Positions 19,151-28,756 are shown, counted from the first letter of the stretch. The stretch is DNA of 64,000 bases from an uncultured Prevotella sp. (GCA_946998295.1 CAMPYS010000004.1:32672-96671); one strand, 5' to 3'. Made by a program: numbers and translations. Notes: generated by a model not told the origin, from the sequence alone.

Positions 19151-19187
19151 TAGGTATTGCTCATTATATTGATAAGACGTACTTTTG
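19151..19187 (+). promoter_or_regulatory. Promoter of the secreted-protein/C10 protease genes
   Basis: TACTTTTG (19180-19187) is the -7 box and TTG (19157-19159) the -33 box, spaced 20. TAGGTATT (19151-19158) overlaps the -33 box, as in hmuY. Transcription should start near 19194 and leave a leader of about 100 bases. Confidence 0.75.
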
Positions 19188-19297
19188 CAACTCATAAAAG
19201 ATTATACTAAAATGTGTGTACTGCATTTAGTTTGCGCATTATTATTACTATATTATAGAGATACATTTATACTTTTACAAAATAACAATTAACTAAC

Positions 19298-20506
19298 ATG
19301 AAAAAAATTTTACTATCTGCACTTTTGGCAGTATTGTGTTTAGGCGTTAACGCCCAAAATAAGAAAGCTCCAAATTATTATAGAGCTATTCCAAAAGTTC
19401 ATACGCATCGTCTTGCGCAATGGAGTACGTTTGGAGGTTCAGAAGTCTATAAATATAAATATGATGATTATGGCTTTCTGACAGAAGTGGAATCTACCGG
19501 AGATGACAAACCAACGGAAGTCATCAAGTTCACTTATGATGCGAATGGCTATTTGAAAGAAGAAACACGCTATACCGTCAAGCCAGATGGCGAACAGTTA
19601 GAAGATCGACGCGACATTTACGATCGTGACAACAATGGATTCATTAAGATCCATCATAGATTTACATTAAAACCAAATAAAGAAGGGAATCTTGTATTGA
19701 TGGAAGATGTGCGTTCTACATATGAGTACGATGCTCAGATGCGTGTGATAAAAACTAATGATGTGCAGTTTGATGAGAAAAATCTCAAATTAGAAGATTA
19801 CGCAGATCGCCATACTACTATAACTTACGATAATAAGGGACGTGAACAAATCTTTAGTTTTACGATGGGTAACGGCAACAATGTATGGAAAGAAGTGTTT
19901 GAATACGATAAAAACATTGATGACCGCATGGTAGGTTTGAAATATATTCCAGGAGAAGAAATGACGGAGAGCACACCCATGGAGCTAAAGTATGTGTACG
20001 ATGACAATGGAGACATCACGAACACAGGAACAGAAGCTTTCTCTTACACATTCAGCTATGGCGATGAAGGCGATGAACAGTACGAGGCCGCACATACGTT
20101 CATTCCTTTGGTGCAATCAGAAGGAGACCGCCTTTACATAGGTCCGCGCAACTGTATGTACTTCAACCACCTTCCGCTCAACAAGGCTTTTAAGCATGTT
20201 CCCATGAGTGAATCTACGGATGAAACCGAATGTAGTTATGAAGAAAACACGGCAGTAGAGAAGAAAACGGATGGCATCGCAGAAATCACCCATGACCAAG
20301 CGAACATTAGCTTTAGCAATGGCTGCCTAATCATTGAGGGGGCGACAAACAATGGCACGGAGCAAGTTTGCGTGTACAGCGTAACAGGACAATTGGTGGC
20401 AACCCATGTGGTAAGAGGCAACAAGACTATCAGCCTGAACACGTTGCCCGCTGGCGAATATATAGCCAAAATAGGAAGCAAAGTTGTCAAATTTGCAAAA
20501 TCTTAA
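19298..20506 (+). CDS. Secreted YD-motif protein with T9SS type A sorting domain
   Basis: The 402-residue protein starts with a signal peptide cleaved near NAQ (~residue 20). It contains repeated Y-x-Y-D/N-x-G strands (YKYDDYGFL, FTYDANGYL, YEYDAQMRV, ITYDNKGRE, YVYDDNGDI) across residues 50-250, as in bacterial RHS/YD-type beta proteins. The last ~75 residues form a Por secretion type A sorting domain, with VYSVTGQLV, ISLNTLPAGEYIAKI and a short basic end. It should be exported by the T9SS encoded at 47-53 kb. The function is unknown. It is divergent from hmuY and 117 bases before a C10 protease. Confidence 0.8.
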   Translation: MKKILLSALLAVLCLGVNAQNKKAPNYYRAIPKVHTHRLAQWSTFGGSEVYKYKYDDYGFLTEVESTGDDKPTEVIKFTYDANGYLKEETRYTVKPDGEQLEDRRDIYDRDNNGFIKIHHRFTLKPNKEGNLVLMEDVRSTYEYDAQMRVIKTNDVQFDEKNLKLEDYADRHTTITYDNKGREQIFSFTMGNGNNVWKEVFEYDKNIDDRMVGLKYIPGEEMTESTPMELKYVYDDNGDITNTGTEAFSYTFSYGDEGDEQYEAAHTFIPLVQSEGDRLYIGPRNCMYFNHLPLNKAFKHVPMSESTDETECSYEENTAVEKKTDGIAEITHDQANISFSNGCLIIEGATNNGTEQVCVYSVTGQLVATHVVRGNKTISLNTLPAGEYIAKIGSKVVKFAKS

Positions 20507-20524
20507 TACATCACGACAGTATAA

Positions 20525-20565
20525 GGCAAGGGAGCTTACGGCAAAGAAACCGTAACACCCTTGCC
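20525..20565 (+). terminator. Hairpin between the YD-motif protein and C10 protease genes
   Basis: Outer arms GGCAAGGG (20525-20532) and CCCTTGCC (20558-20565) enclose inner arms TTACGG/CCGTAA (20536-20541 and 20550-20555). Only a short T-containing stretch follows, so partial termination or mRNA processing between the two genes is likely. Confidence 0.6.
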
Positions 20566-20623
20566 ATACTTTATTTACAGACTTACGCAAGCAACGATCA
20601 TGTGCTTGCAAAAGAAATCAACA

Positions 20624-23600
20624 ATGAAGAAAACTCTATTATTCGTTTTAATCGCCATTTCCACCTTGGCCAATGCCAATCCCATCGGAAAGCAAGAGGC
20701 CATGAAGCTGGCCATGCGATTTTTGAAGCAAAAACAATCAACGACAAGCACTCGTGCAAAATCCCAGCGCAACCAATTAAAAATGGTCATGCAGTGTCCC
20801 AACGCTTATTATGTTTTCAACAATGGAAACGGGCAAGGCTTTGTCATCACGTCGGCAGACGATCGCACAGACGCTGTCTTGGGATATGCCTATACGGGGA
20901 TGTTTGACGTAAATAACATTCCTGTGCAATTAAAAGACTTACTTAGTTTGTATGAGCATGAGATAAAAACGGCTGTCCGATTACAATTAAAAAATCTAAA
21001 AACTGCTCCTAAAACTCGTGTAGGATTGAACGTGAAACGTTCTATTCATCCGCTTATCGAAACACGTTGGAGCCAAGGCTCACCATATAATGATGCCTGC
21101 CCAATGGGGGCTTTTGAGCGAACAGTAACAGGATGCGTTGCTACTGCCATGGCGCAAGTAATGTATTATCATAAATGCCCACAAGGAGAAACCCTCGATA
21201 CGATACCTGGTTACAAGAGTCCGAAGATAGGAAAGGTTTTGGACATGTTACCCAAAACGACATTCGATTGGAAAAATATGCTGCGAGTGTACGGTGAGAG
21301 TGCCACTCGAGAACAGAAAAATGCTGTGGCAAAATTGATGAAATATTGCGGTGTCTCAACGGAAATGGACTATGCTACTGCCAAGCAAGGTGGATCAGGA
21401 ACGGTTGCCGTTGAGTTGCCATATGCATTGACACATTATTTTGGATATAGCAAGACGGCACGTTATGCTGACCGTAGTGGATATACCTCAAAGACATGGA
21501 ACAACATGATTTATCAGGAATTGAAAGAAGGTCGTCCTGTACTGTATGGAGGCGTAACACCAACAGGAGGTGGACACGAATTTGTATGCGATGGATACGA
21601 GTCGGGTGATTACTTTCACATTAACTGGGGATGGGGCGGTTTGTCCGATGGATATTTCCGTTTGTCAGTTCTCAATCCTGACCAACAAGGAATAGGATCG
21701 TTTGAGGGAGGATATTCATTAGGCCAATGTGCTATTTTAGGTGTAAAACCGAATGAAGGTGAAGAGTCGAAGGATGCCATGACAGTGATAGACTTGCATC
21801 TCCGCGGTATTAGCAAGATGTCAAGAAAAAGAATTGAACAAGGTTTTAAAAGTCTTATTATGTCTTATGAGGTGTTCAATTACATGCTGTTGCCCTTTGA
21901 AGGACAAATGGGTGTGGCTTTATATAAAAACGGTAAGATGATTCAGGTGGTACATGAGAGCGATGTTATCTCCTACGAGCCAATCACCCCTAAAAGGACT
22001 TTTTACAAGGTAACTTTGAAAAATTTTGGTGCAGGCATGAAAGGTGATTATCAGTTATTGCCCGTTTGTAAAGAAAAGACGTCAAAAACTTGGCAACTTT
22101 GTCCTGGTGCAGAGAAGTCGGTATGTAACTTACATATTACGGAAACACAGTTGAATGCTTCCATCATCAATCCTCAAACCATCGACTTGAAATTGGTTTC
22201 CATTGATATGCCAAAAGTAATCAAAACGGGCAGAACTTATACGGCTATGGCAAAAATAAAGAATGTCGGTCCAGATTTTACAGGTTCGTTAAGTTTTGTG
22301 TTCGGCAACAAACGTTCAATATTGGGCTTATCTATAGCACCTGGTGCAACGGTAGAAGTACCATTGAGTTTTCAATCCGATGTAGCGAATCAGAAAACGC
22401 AATATCGCATTAATGTTTGGGACAATATGCAAGATCGTGACATTGATTTTGTAGGTAAAGGAGAAGTGGATGTTGTAGAGGGAAAGAACGTACCAGATGC
22501 TAAATTAACAGCATCGGTATTCTGCACAAACGGTAGTCTTAAAAAGTCGAATGAACTGTATGGCACGCACATAGAAGGACGGTTTGAGGTTAAAAATACG
22601 GCAACAGATGATTATGACCGTGATTTGCTCATTGCGTTAGTAGGAGAAAAACGAGATATACAGATGAAACAGCTAAATGTTATCATTCCCGCAGGAAAGA
22701 CTATCGATATACCTTTTGCTTTCGATAACTTGGTACCAGGAACGAGATATATCGTAACATTATTGGGGTACGAAGGTATCTATCAAAAGGGTAAGGCTAT
22801 ATGCAATGGTGCCATTACATGCAAAGCTGCTGTGATGAAGTACCTATCAGATGGAACATCCATGGCTCTTGATCCAGAAGCGGATATTGACTTAACAGGG
22901 GCCATAGCGGTAGATATGTATGATTTGATCGTGAAGAATGATACAAAGTTGAGGCCGAGTAACAATACCAACTGTTTATATTATCTGCATGAATCAAGTC
23001 CAGTGCCAGAGGCTTTGAAAGACAAGAATGTAATATTGGGAGATGAAGCACAGAAGATAACATTATACACTAACCAGCCCATAAAGATATTGCGCAATTT
23101 TACAGCAAGAGAAATTAAATGTCTGCGTCCTTTTGTTGCCAATGGTAAGGATGCAGGAAGCGCATGGACTACTATCTCTTTGCCTTTTGTCCCTGCTGCC
23201 ATAAAAATAAACAACCAACCTGCCGAGTTACATGTCTATAATTTTGTTCATGAGCAAGAAAACAAGCTTTATTTTAACACAACTCAGCAAATAGAAGATT
23301 ATTGTCCTTATCTTATGAAAATAAATAATCTTCATAGCATAGCAACAGACATGTTGCTGACAATCTATGGCAAGGATGTAGAAATCAATCAGCAAATCAA
23401 GAGTGTTCTCGGCTCTGACAATTATAGTTTTGTTGGGACTATTGGTCAACGTCAGCTAGTTTCGGCTTATCTCTATAATGCAAAAACAAATTGCTTTGAA
23501 TTGTCTCAAACACCAACTGTTGATTGTTTTTCTGCTTTTGTAGAGTCTAATCTCAATAATGAAAACAATGGTGTGAAGTCACTGGCTGTTGTATTGGATG

Positions 23601-23755
23601 ATGTGGGATTGGGTATTCCTGTTTCTACAGTGGCACATCCTTCTCGGTATGTTATATATAATCTTCAAGGAGTTAAAGTTGGAGAGGGTAAAGAGAACAT
23701 ATCTCGTTTGTCTAAAGGCGTGTATATTGTCAATGGGAAAAAGGTTATTAAATGA
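20624..23755 (+). CDS. Streptopain-like C10 cysteine protease with T9SS sorting domain
   Basis: I set the start at 20624 (MKKTLLFVLIAISTLANA, a clear signal peptide), not the in-frame 20561, giving 1043 residues. A Spi-type prodomain (~20-135) precedes a C10 catalytic domain (~140-395): RWSQGSPYNDACP, TGCVATAMAQ (catalytic Cys171), GGHEFVCDGY (His318) and HINWGWGG (Asn334-Trp335). Residues ~400-950 look like beta-sandwich modules. The C-terminus is a type A T9SS sorting domain (VIYNLQGVKVGEGKENISRL...KKVIK). It resembles interpain A of Prevotella intermedia, known to break down hemoglobin. Its position opposite hmuY suggests a heme-supply role. Confidence 0.92.
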   Translation: MKKTLLFVLIAISTLANANPIGKQEAMKLAMRFLKQKQSTTSTRAKSQRNQLKMVMQCPNAYYVFNNGNGQGFVITSADDRTDAVLGYAYTGMFDVNNIPVQLKDLLSLYEHEIKTAVRLQLKNLKTAPKTRVGLNVKRSIHPLIETRWSQGSPYNDACPMGAFERTVTGCVATAMAQVMYYHKCPQGETLDTIPGYKSPKIGKVLDMLPKTTFDWKNMLRVYGESATREQKNAVAKLMKYCGVSTEMDYATAKQGGSGTVAVELPYALTHYFGYSKTARYADRSGYTSKTWNNMIYQELKEGRPVLYGGVTPTGGGHEFVCDGYESGDYFHINWGWGGLSDGYFRLSVLNPDQQGIGSFEGGYSLGQCAILGVKPNEGEESKDAMTVIDLHLRGISKMSRKRIEQGFKSLIMSYEVFNYMLLPFEGQMGVALYKNGKMIQVVHESDVISYEPITPKRTFYKVTLKNFGAGMKGDYQLLPVCKEKTSKTWQLCPGAEKSVCNLHITETQLNASIINPQTIDLKLVSIDMPKVIKTGRTYTAMAKIKNVGPDFTGSLSFVFGNKRSILGLSIAPGATVEVPLSFQSDVANQKTQYRINVWDNMQDRDIDFVGKGEVDVVEGKNVPDAKLTASVFCTNGSLKKSNELYGTHIEGRFEVKNTATDDYDRDLLIALVGEKRDIQMKQLNVIIPAGKTIDIPFAFDNLVPGTRYIVTLLGYEGIYQKGKAICNGAITCKAAVMKYLSDGTSMALDPEADIDLTGAIAVDMYDLIVKNDTKLRPSNNTNCLYYLHESSPVPEALKDKNVILGDEAQKITLYTNQPIKILRNFTAREIKCLRPFVANGKDAGSAWTTISLPFVPAAIKINNQPAELHVYNFVHEQENKLYFNTTQQIEDYCPYLMKINNLHSIATDMLLTIYGKDVEINQQIKSVLGSDNYSFVGTIGQRQLVSAYLYNAKTNCFELSQTPTVDCFSAFVESNLNNENNGVKSLAVVLDDVGLGIPVSTVAHPSRYVIYNLQGVKVGEGKENISRLSKGVYIVNGKKVIK

Positions 23756-24061
23756 TGTGGGGTGGTAGCACAATGTAATAACATAAGGGTTTGCTCTTAA
23801 TCATCACCACCTATCATCCTATACTTTTAGAATAGGATAGTGATCTTAAAATTAGCAGAGCATTTTAAGATTAACTCAAGACGAAAAATAGAGATTAAGA
23901 ACTATTGCTGTCCGGTAAAATGACTATCTTTGTTCATGGTTATGTTTTATTTTAGTAAAAACAAAGATAACCAAAAGGACTGATACTTCGTGAGATGTGT
24001 CAGCCCTAATTTATTTTGTTTGAAAAAGTTTTACCGGACAGCAATAATATGATTCTAATCT
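23756..24061. other. Intergenic region after the C10 protease, with hairpins and a MITE-like element
   Basis: Two hairpins follow the protease: ATCCTAT/ATAGGAT around 23814-23838, and a perfect 10-bp stem ATCTTAAAAT/ATTTTAAGAT (arms 23843-23852 and 23862-23871). Neither has a strong T run. The mobile element at 23904-24045 fills the rest. Confidence 0.55.
23904..24045. mobile_element. MITE-like element, 142 bp with perfect 17-bp terminal inverted repeats
   Basis: The ends ATTGCTGTCCGGTAAAA (23904-23920) and its exact reverse complement (24029-24045) enclose 108 bases without an ORF. The inverted match extends by one further T/A pair outside. The same 17 bases occur at 63950-63966, and a degenerate end at 40481-40501. 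This is the structure of a non-autonomous derivative of an insertion sequence. Confidence 0.8.
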
Positions 24062-24304
24062 TCACCCTAATATAAACGGATGAGGGATGCTGACACAGAT
24101 GCTCACCCTGTCGTGTCTTGATGATACCATGCGCTCAAGTTCAAAAATATGATGGAACTTTTGCTCCAGTTCTACGTTTTTATCCCTAAGTCCAGTATTC
24201 CTTTGTTCAATAAATCTAATAGCAGCTTCTATAGTTAGAGAATGGTGGTCAGATGTCATTGGTAAATGAGACTTCTCCATCACATTATCAATTATTTTAT
24301 GCAA
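24062..24304 (-). CDS. Hypothetical 80-residue ORF, doubtful
   Basis: The frame encodes an amphipathic, possibly coiled segment (RNTGLRDKNVELEQKF) but no recognised motif. It ends directly beside the MITE-like element. No promoter box with the TAnnTTTG consensus was found upstream. It could be a fragment of a disrupted gene or a chance ORF. Confidence 0.25.
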   Translation of the reverse strand: MHKIIDNVMEKSHLPMTSDHHSLTIEAAIRFIEQRNTGLRDKNVELEQKFHHIFELERMVSSRHDRVSICVSIPHPFILG

Positions 24305-24370
24305 TTTAAAGGTGCAAATAATATAACATGCTTACAAATAATTAGTTATTCGATTAAGGAATATCCCTAT

Positions 24371-27300
24371 TTATTTGTATAATATATTTTGTATATCAAA
24401 TATTCCTTTTTTATTAGATATAAATTCAATTAGTTTTTTATAGATATCATTTACCTTTAAGATGTTTTCGTTTCCAGTTATAATGAGTTGTTGTTTAGCA
24501 CGCGTTATAGCAACATTTAGCTTTCTATCAATTTTAATACCATCTTCTGTAAAAGTATTAGCTGTAAGAAAATCTAATTGCGATATATTTTTTATTGTGG
24601 TAGAAAATATAATTACATCTCTTTGACTACCTTGATATCGTTCTACAGTATCTATTGTTATTTGTTTTAGCTCTTTAATATTGAATAGTTCTATTTCTTT
24701 TTTTATCATAGCTATTTGGCTTCGATATGGAACTATTATTCCTATAGATTTGTTAGGATTAAATTTATTGTTTATAATATAGTATAGGTGTTTTACTATT
24801 TTAGCTATAATTTTGGCCTCTTTGATGTTATTTTTTTCTGATAAGTAATAGTTTTTAATAGGTGTAACAGGAATGAATATTAATCTGTTTTCAGCGAGTA
24901 TTTTATCTATAAGATTATTATTATTATTGATGTTGTATTTTAGTTTTTCTTCTTTTTGATGTTTCAGGGGAACTGTTTTAATATTTTCATTTTTATAGAA
25001 CATGTTATTTGGAAATTCTGCTATTTCTGGGTGCATTCTACCTTGTCTGTTTAGCGTACCTATAAAATCTGTCCTATTTGCAGACTTTTCTATTCTTATT
25101 AGTCTTTGAAATAGTGAGTCCGCACAATTATATAATTTAATGTCGTTTAGTTGTATATTGTCTACTTTTGACTCTTTTTCATCTTGTAACACAACTGCTG
25201 GAAGCTGTTTATAATCTCCAATAAGTATGAATTTATCGATAGCATTATAATCATTAAAATCTTTAGCAGCAAGTATTCCAATTAAATTAGGTTCAAGGAT
25301 TTGACTTGCCTCATCAATAATTGCCAATTGAAAATGTTTAATATTTAGTATATATTGTTTATTTGAAAGTGTCGCAGTTGTACTTACAATAATATTTGTA
25401 TTAATAATTTTTTCTTTAATTTTATCAATATCTGTTGTATCTTTGATGCTATTATTTATTAGCCTATGTATAAAGTTTTTACCTGTACTATTTTCATTAC
25501 CAAGCCTTATATATTCAAAATTATTATCTTCAAGTATTTGGCATATTTCATCTACAGCTCTATTTGTGTATGCCATTAATAAAATATTATCATTATAATG
25601 TTCTCTAACAATAAATTGTAGAGCCATTGAAGTTTTACCAGTTCCTGGTGGTCCAATTATTAAAAAATAATCTTTAGCCTGTTTTGCTTTTAGCACGATT
25701 TCATCGTAATATTTATTATAGTATTTATTTAGAGTTACATTTTTATTTTGTTGAGGTCTTCTTTGTGCAAGAAGTAAATTTCGTCTATCATTATTTGCTT
25801 TAGCTAAAGTGTTAAGCCCACTAATAGCAATTGAGGTATTAATATTGCTTGTTGCATGTTCAATAGCGTATGGGAAGCCTGTAATAAATTCAGAATTTTT
25901 TTGTCCATTATTAAGTTGAATTTTTATGTTTTGAGTTTCGATATCTATAATAGTTCCTTTAAGTAAAATATAGCTTCTTACATCTATTTCTTTTTCAGAT
26001 GTGTATTTATAGAGTATTATCATATCTCCTCTTCTAAAATTAGGTATGAATTCATCGCATTTATTTTTATTTTTTAGAGTGATAATATCATATCCATTTT
26101 TTTCGGAGCTTTTTTCTTTATTAATTACTTTAAGATCTGTTAAAATATTACCTGTATCTAATTTTGTTTTTAGTGGCATATTCCATAAGTCAGCCATAGC
26201 ATTTCCAGTGTATTCACTTATACCCACTTTAGATAATATTTCTTCTTTTATAACAAACCTTATCATTCTACTAAAGTATGCAGATTCAAGCATATTTAGC
26301 TTTTGTATATTTTGTATTGTATTATTAAGTTGTGGCTCTATATATTTTTGAAAAAATGACGGATTAATCGCTTCTGTTATTAATGAACTTGCTTTAAGGT
26401 TACGAAATAGTTTTTCACAAGAATTTCTTGATAGCCAAAATTCAGTTGAAACGATTTGATTACGAAATTTAATAGCTTCAAAAATAAGTTTTTTAAAAGG
26501 GGTTACCTCTAAAAAGCCTTTGGGTAGATTATATTTTGAATATAATAAGAAAATGTTAATTTTTTTACTATCATCAATTGTAAAATTATGTATTATTAAA
26601 CTGTAATAAAGTAACAGTTGTACATAATGTTTTTCAATGTGTAACGATCCATGTTTATTAGAAAAATTATTTTCAAGGAAAAAGTTTTTACCCGATTTTT
26701 GTTCAACAATTAGTTTAAAATCTGTGGTCATTAAATCAATACGTCCTTGTAAGCCGAGAGCTTCACATATAAAAGTAGGTTCAATTATTATTTTAGAGTT
26801 ATCATACTTTTTGAGAATCTCTTTTGTTATAGTTTGAATATTTATTGCTTGTTCTTCTGCATTATGTTTTAATTCATTTATGTCTATATCTTTAGCAGCT
26901 GCAATTTCTAAAGCACTATTTCTTAAGTAATAAGGTAAAGCATTATCATAGTTATTATAGTTAACAATATTATCAAGTAACATAGAAGCAAAATTACCAA
27001 ATACAGTATATTTATTATTTACTCCTTCTTTAAGCCGTTTTATTATATATAGTAGTGGGTGGTGTCCATACTCTTCAAAACAATTTGCAATAGTCGAAAC
27101 ATCCATTATGAAATCAGGCTCAATTATAATTAAATCTGCATATATAATATTATTTTTAATATTACAGTCAAGCAAATTCAGTTGCATACCCTTTTTAAGT
27201 ATTCTATCTAAATATTTAAAGTTAGTAAAATTATCCTTATCATAATATCTGACAATAAAATCCTCTATTTCATCAGCATAGTTCATGATAGAAATCTTTA

Positions 27301-27760
27301 TATCTTTATCATTAAATTCTCTAACAATACCCCTTAGCTTTTTTATTTTTTTATTTAAATTACGCGTATTTTGTTTAGGTGTTAGAGGTAGTTTATTATG
27401 TATATATTTAGGTATTTTATCGTTGAAAACAGTAGAAATAAGTAGTGATAGTGCTCTGCAGTCATATAATAAGTCATTTTCATTTATAGGACTAATAGAA
27501 TTACTTCTAATTCTCATAGCATGCACTGCTGCTGTATCTTGCGGAGTAAACTTGTTATCACAACACAGTTTATCTACTTGAGCTGTTAAGTTTCCAAAAG
27601 TATGTTTAGAGTCTTTAAGCCCTTGATAGCAAATTTGTACTAAACATTCATGTATTATGTGGTTAATATTATTATTATATTTATTTGATAAAATATATTT
27701 AATTTTATCGAATAATTCTTTGGCTACTTCTTTTTTATCTTTCATTATATTATTGTCCAT
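24371..27760 (-). CDS. Dna2-like protein: PD-(D/E)XK nuclease fused to SF1 helicase
   Basis: The 1129-residue protein has an N-terminal region with a RecB-type nuclease site (GLQGRID342, E353-Q-K355, QLLLYY at 381-386), then an SF1B helicase of the Upf1/Dna2 type. Helicase motifs are Walker A GPPGTGKT (703-710), DEAS (816-819), GDYKQLPAV (848-856) and VAITRAK (1083-1089). The arrangement fits a nuclease-helicase acting on single-stranded or flapped DNA. It is the third gene of an operon with dgt, and its start overlaps the preceding gene by 11 bases. Asn- and Lys-rich composition is seen throughout. The biological role is unknown; repair and phage defence are both possible. Confidence 0.82.
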   Translation of the reverse strand: MDNNIMKDKKEVAKELFDKIKYILSNKYNNNINHIIHECLVQICYQGLKDSKHTFGNLTAQVDKLCCDNKFTPQDTAAVHAMRIRSNSISPINENDLLYDCRALSLLISTVFNDKIPKYIHNKLPLTPKQNTRNLNKKIKKLRGIVREFNDKDIKISIMNYADEIEDFIVRYYDKDNFTNFKYLDRILKKGMQLNLLDCNIKNNIIYADLIIIEPDFIMDVSTIANCFEEYGHHPLLYIIKRLKEGVNNKYTVFGNFASMLLDNIVNYNNYDNALPYYLRNSALEIAAAKDIDINELKHNAEEQAINIQTITKEILKKYDNSKIIIEPTFICEALGLQGRIDLMTTDFKLIVEQKSGKNFFLENNFSNKHGSLHIEKHYVQLLLYYSLIIHNFTIDDSKKINIFLLYSKYNLPKGFLEVTPFKKLIFEAIKFRNQIVSTEFWLSRNSCEKLFRNLKASSLITEAINPSFFQKYIEPQLNNTIQNIQKLNMLESAYFSRMIRFVIKEEILSKVGISEYTGNAMADLWNMPLKTKLDTGNILTDLKVINKEKSSEKNGYDIITLKNKNKCDEFIPNFRRGDMIILYKYTSEKEIDVRSYILLKGTIIDIETQNIKIQLNNGQKNSEFITGFPYAIEHATSNINTSIAISGLNTLAKANNDRRNLLLAQRRPQQNKNVTLNKYYNKYYDEIVLKAKQAKDYFLIIGPPGTGKTSMALQFIVREHYNDNILLMAYTNRAVDEICQILEDNNFEYIRLGNENSTGKNFIHRLINNSIKDTTDIDKIKEKIINTNIIVSTTATLSNKQYILNIKHFQLAIIDEASQILEPNLIGILAAKDFNDYNAIDKFILIGDYKQLPAVVLQDEKESKVDNIQLNDIKLYNCADSLFQRLIRIEKSANRTDFIGTLNRQGRMHPEIAEFPNNMFYKNENIKTVPLKHQKEEKLKYNINNNNNLIDKILAENRLIFIPVTPIKNYYLSEKNNIKEAKIIAKIVKHLYYIINNKFNPNKSIGIIVPYRSQIAMIKKEIELFNIKELKQITIDTVERYQGSQRDVIIFSTTIKNISQLDFLTANTFTEDGIKIDRKLNVAITRAKQQLIITGNENILKVNDIYKKLIEFISNKKGIFDIQNILYK

Positions 27761-28745
27761 TTAATCGTTTAAAATAGATAATAATATCTTCCCATGTTTT
27801 AAAATCATTGTTACCAAATTTTATGCAAGTACCCATGAATTCTTTTATATTTTTTGTAGATATAAGGTAGTCTGCAATAACCATTTCGGGTTGATTTGAA
27901 AATATAATGTGATTCCACGCAGGTGCGCTAAAAGTTTGTTCTATCCATTTTTGGTCTTCAATTAATCTTGCAGGGTAATTAGTAGGAGCAGGCACTATGA
28001 AGAACACATTATATGTTTCAATTAGTATTTCGTATGCCTTTTGTAATGCCGATTTTGGTTTATTAAAATTATCTTTTGTAGCGTTTAAATCGATTAAAAT
28101 AGTTTTTCTTTCTTTGTTTTCTTGTTTGTCATCAATCCATCTTATTACGGGTATAAGATAGTGAAGTATAGTTTTTTCTATTAGTCTGTGTTCACCATGA
28201 AAGTGAATAGCATTAATATAATGTGTTGCAAATAGATTGAATGTATGTACAATTTCATCTTTGTCGCCAAAAAGTCCGTAAACCCTATCCTGTTCTTCTT
28301 TAGTTATATTATTAAAACAACATTCTGTTATAGCTTTGTATTCTTTTTGTATAGATTTTGTTATGATAACCTCTTGTATTCCATCTTTTCTTGGATTTTG
28401 AAATACTTGTTTGCCGAGCATATTATTCTCTGTTATAGTACTTCCCATTTGAAAAGCAGGATTTACACATATTCTATCCGTTCCGTATAGCATTTCTGTA
28501 TACATACCTCCCATTGATGTTCCAACGATGAGATCAGGTTTATTTTCTTTTTGTATCTTACGAAGCAAATCAATAGCTTCTTGAGGGTGTATAGGAATGT
28601 CAGGAGAAATAATCGATGAATTAGGCATACATTCCTGTAATATTTCAGCAGTATGAGTTGCCCCTGATGACATAAAACCATGTATATACAATATTTTCTT
28701 TCCAGTCATTAAGTCTGGAAATATTTTTCGATATTTATTTTCCAT
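27750..28745 (-). CDS. Alpha/beta hydrolase (YqiA-like) fused to a degenerate 5'-nucleotidase (HAD) domain
   Basis: Residues 1-205 look like a YqiA-type esterase: YIHGFMSSG, nucleophile elbow GTSMGG (Ser77), a candidate Asp in GDKDEIV and His in HGEHRL (His186). Residues ~213-331 match the cytosolic 5'(3')-deoxyribonucleotidase family in order: a first strand, a PAPTNYP segment, YLIST, and the end GTCIKFGNNDFKTWEDI. However, the HAD motif DxD is D219-L-N221, and the DD after the LI strand is replaced by ST. The second domain is therefore probably inactive and may only bind a nucleotide. The gene lies 11 bases after dgt. Confidence 0.72.
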   Translation of the reverse strand: MENKYRKIFPDLMTGKKILYIHGFMSSGATHTAEILQECMPNSSIISPDIPIHPQEAIDLLRKIQKENKPDLIVGTSMGGMYTEMLYGTDRICVNPAFQMGSTITENNMLGKQVFQNPRKDGIQEVIITKSIQKEYKAITECCFNNITKEEQDRVYGLFGDKDEIVHTFNLFATHYINAIHFHGEHRLIEKTILHYLIPVIRWIDDKQENKERKTILIDLNATKDNFNKPKSALQKAYEILIETYNVFFIVPAPTNYPARLIEDQKWIEQTFSAPAWNHIIFSNQPEMVIADYLISTKNIKEFMGTCIKFGNNDFKTWEDIIIYFKRLNGQ

Positions 28746-28756
28746 TATGTGCGATT

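Noticed and set aside
20368..20907. 179-residue ORF spanning the end of the YD-motif gene and the start of the C10 gene
   Set aside because: It overlaps two clearly coding frames and crosses the intergenic hairpin; composition is Gln/Arg/His-rich as in out-of-frame translation.
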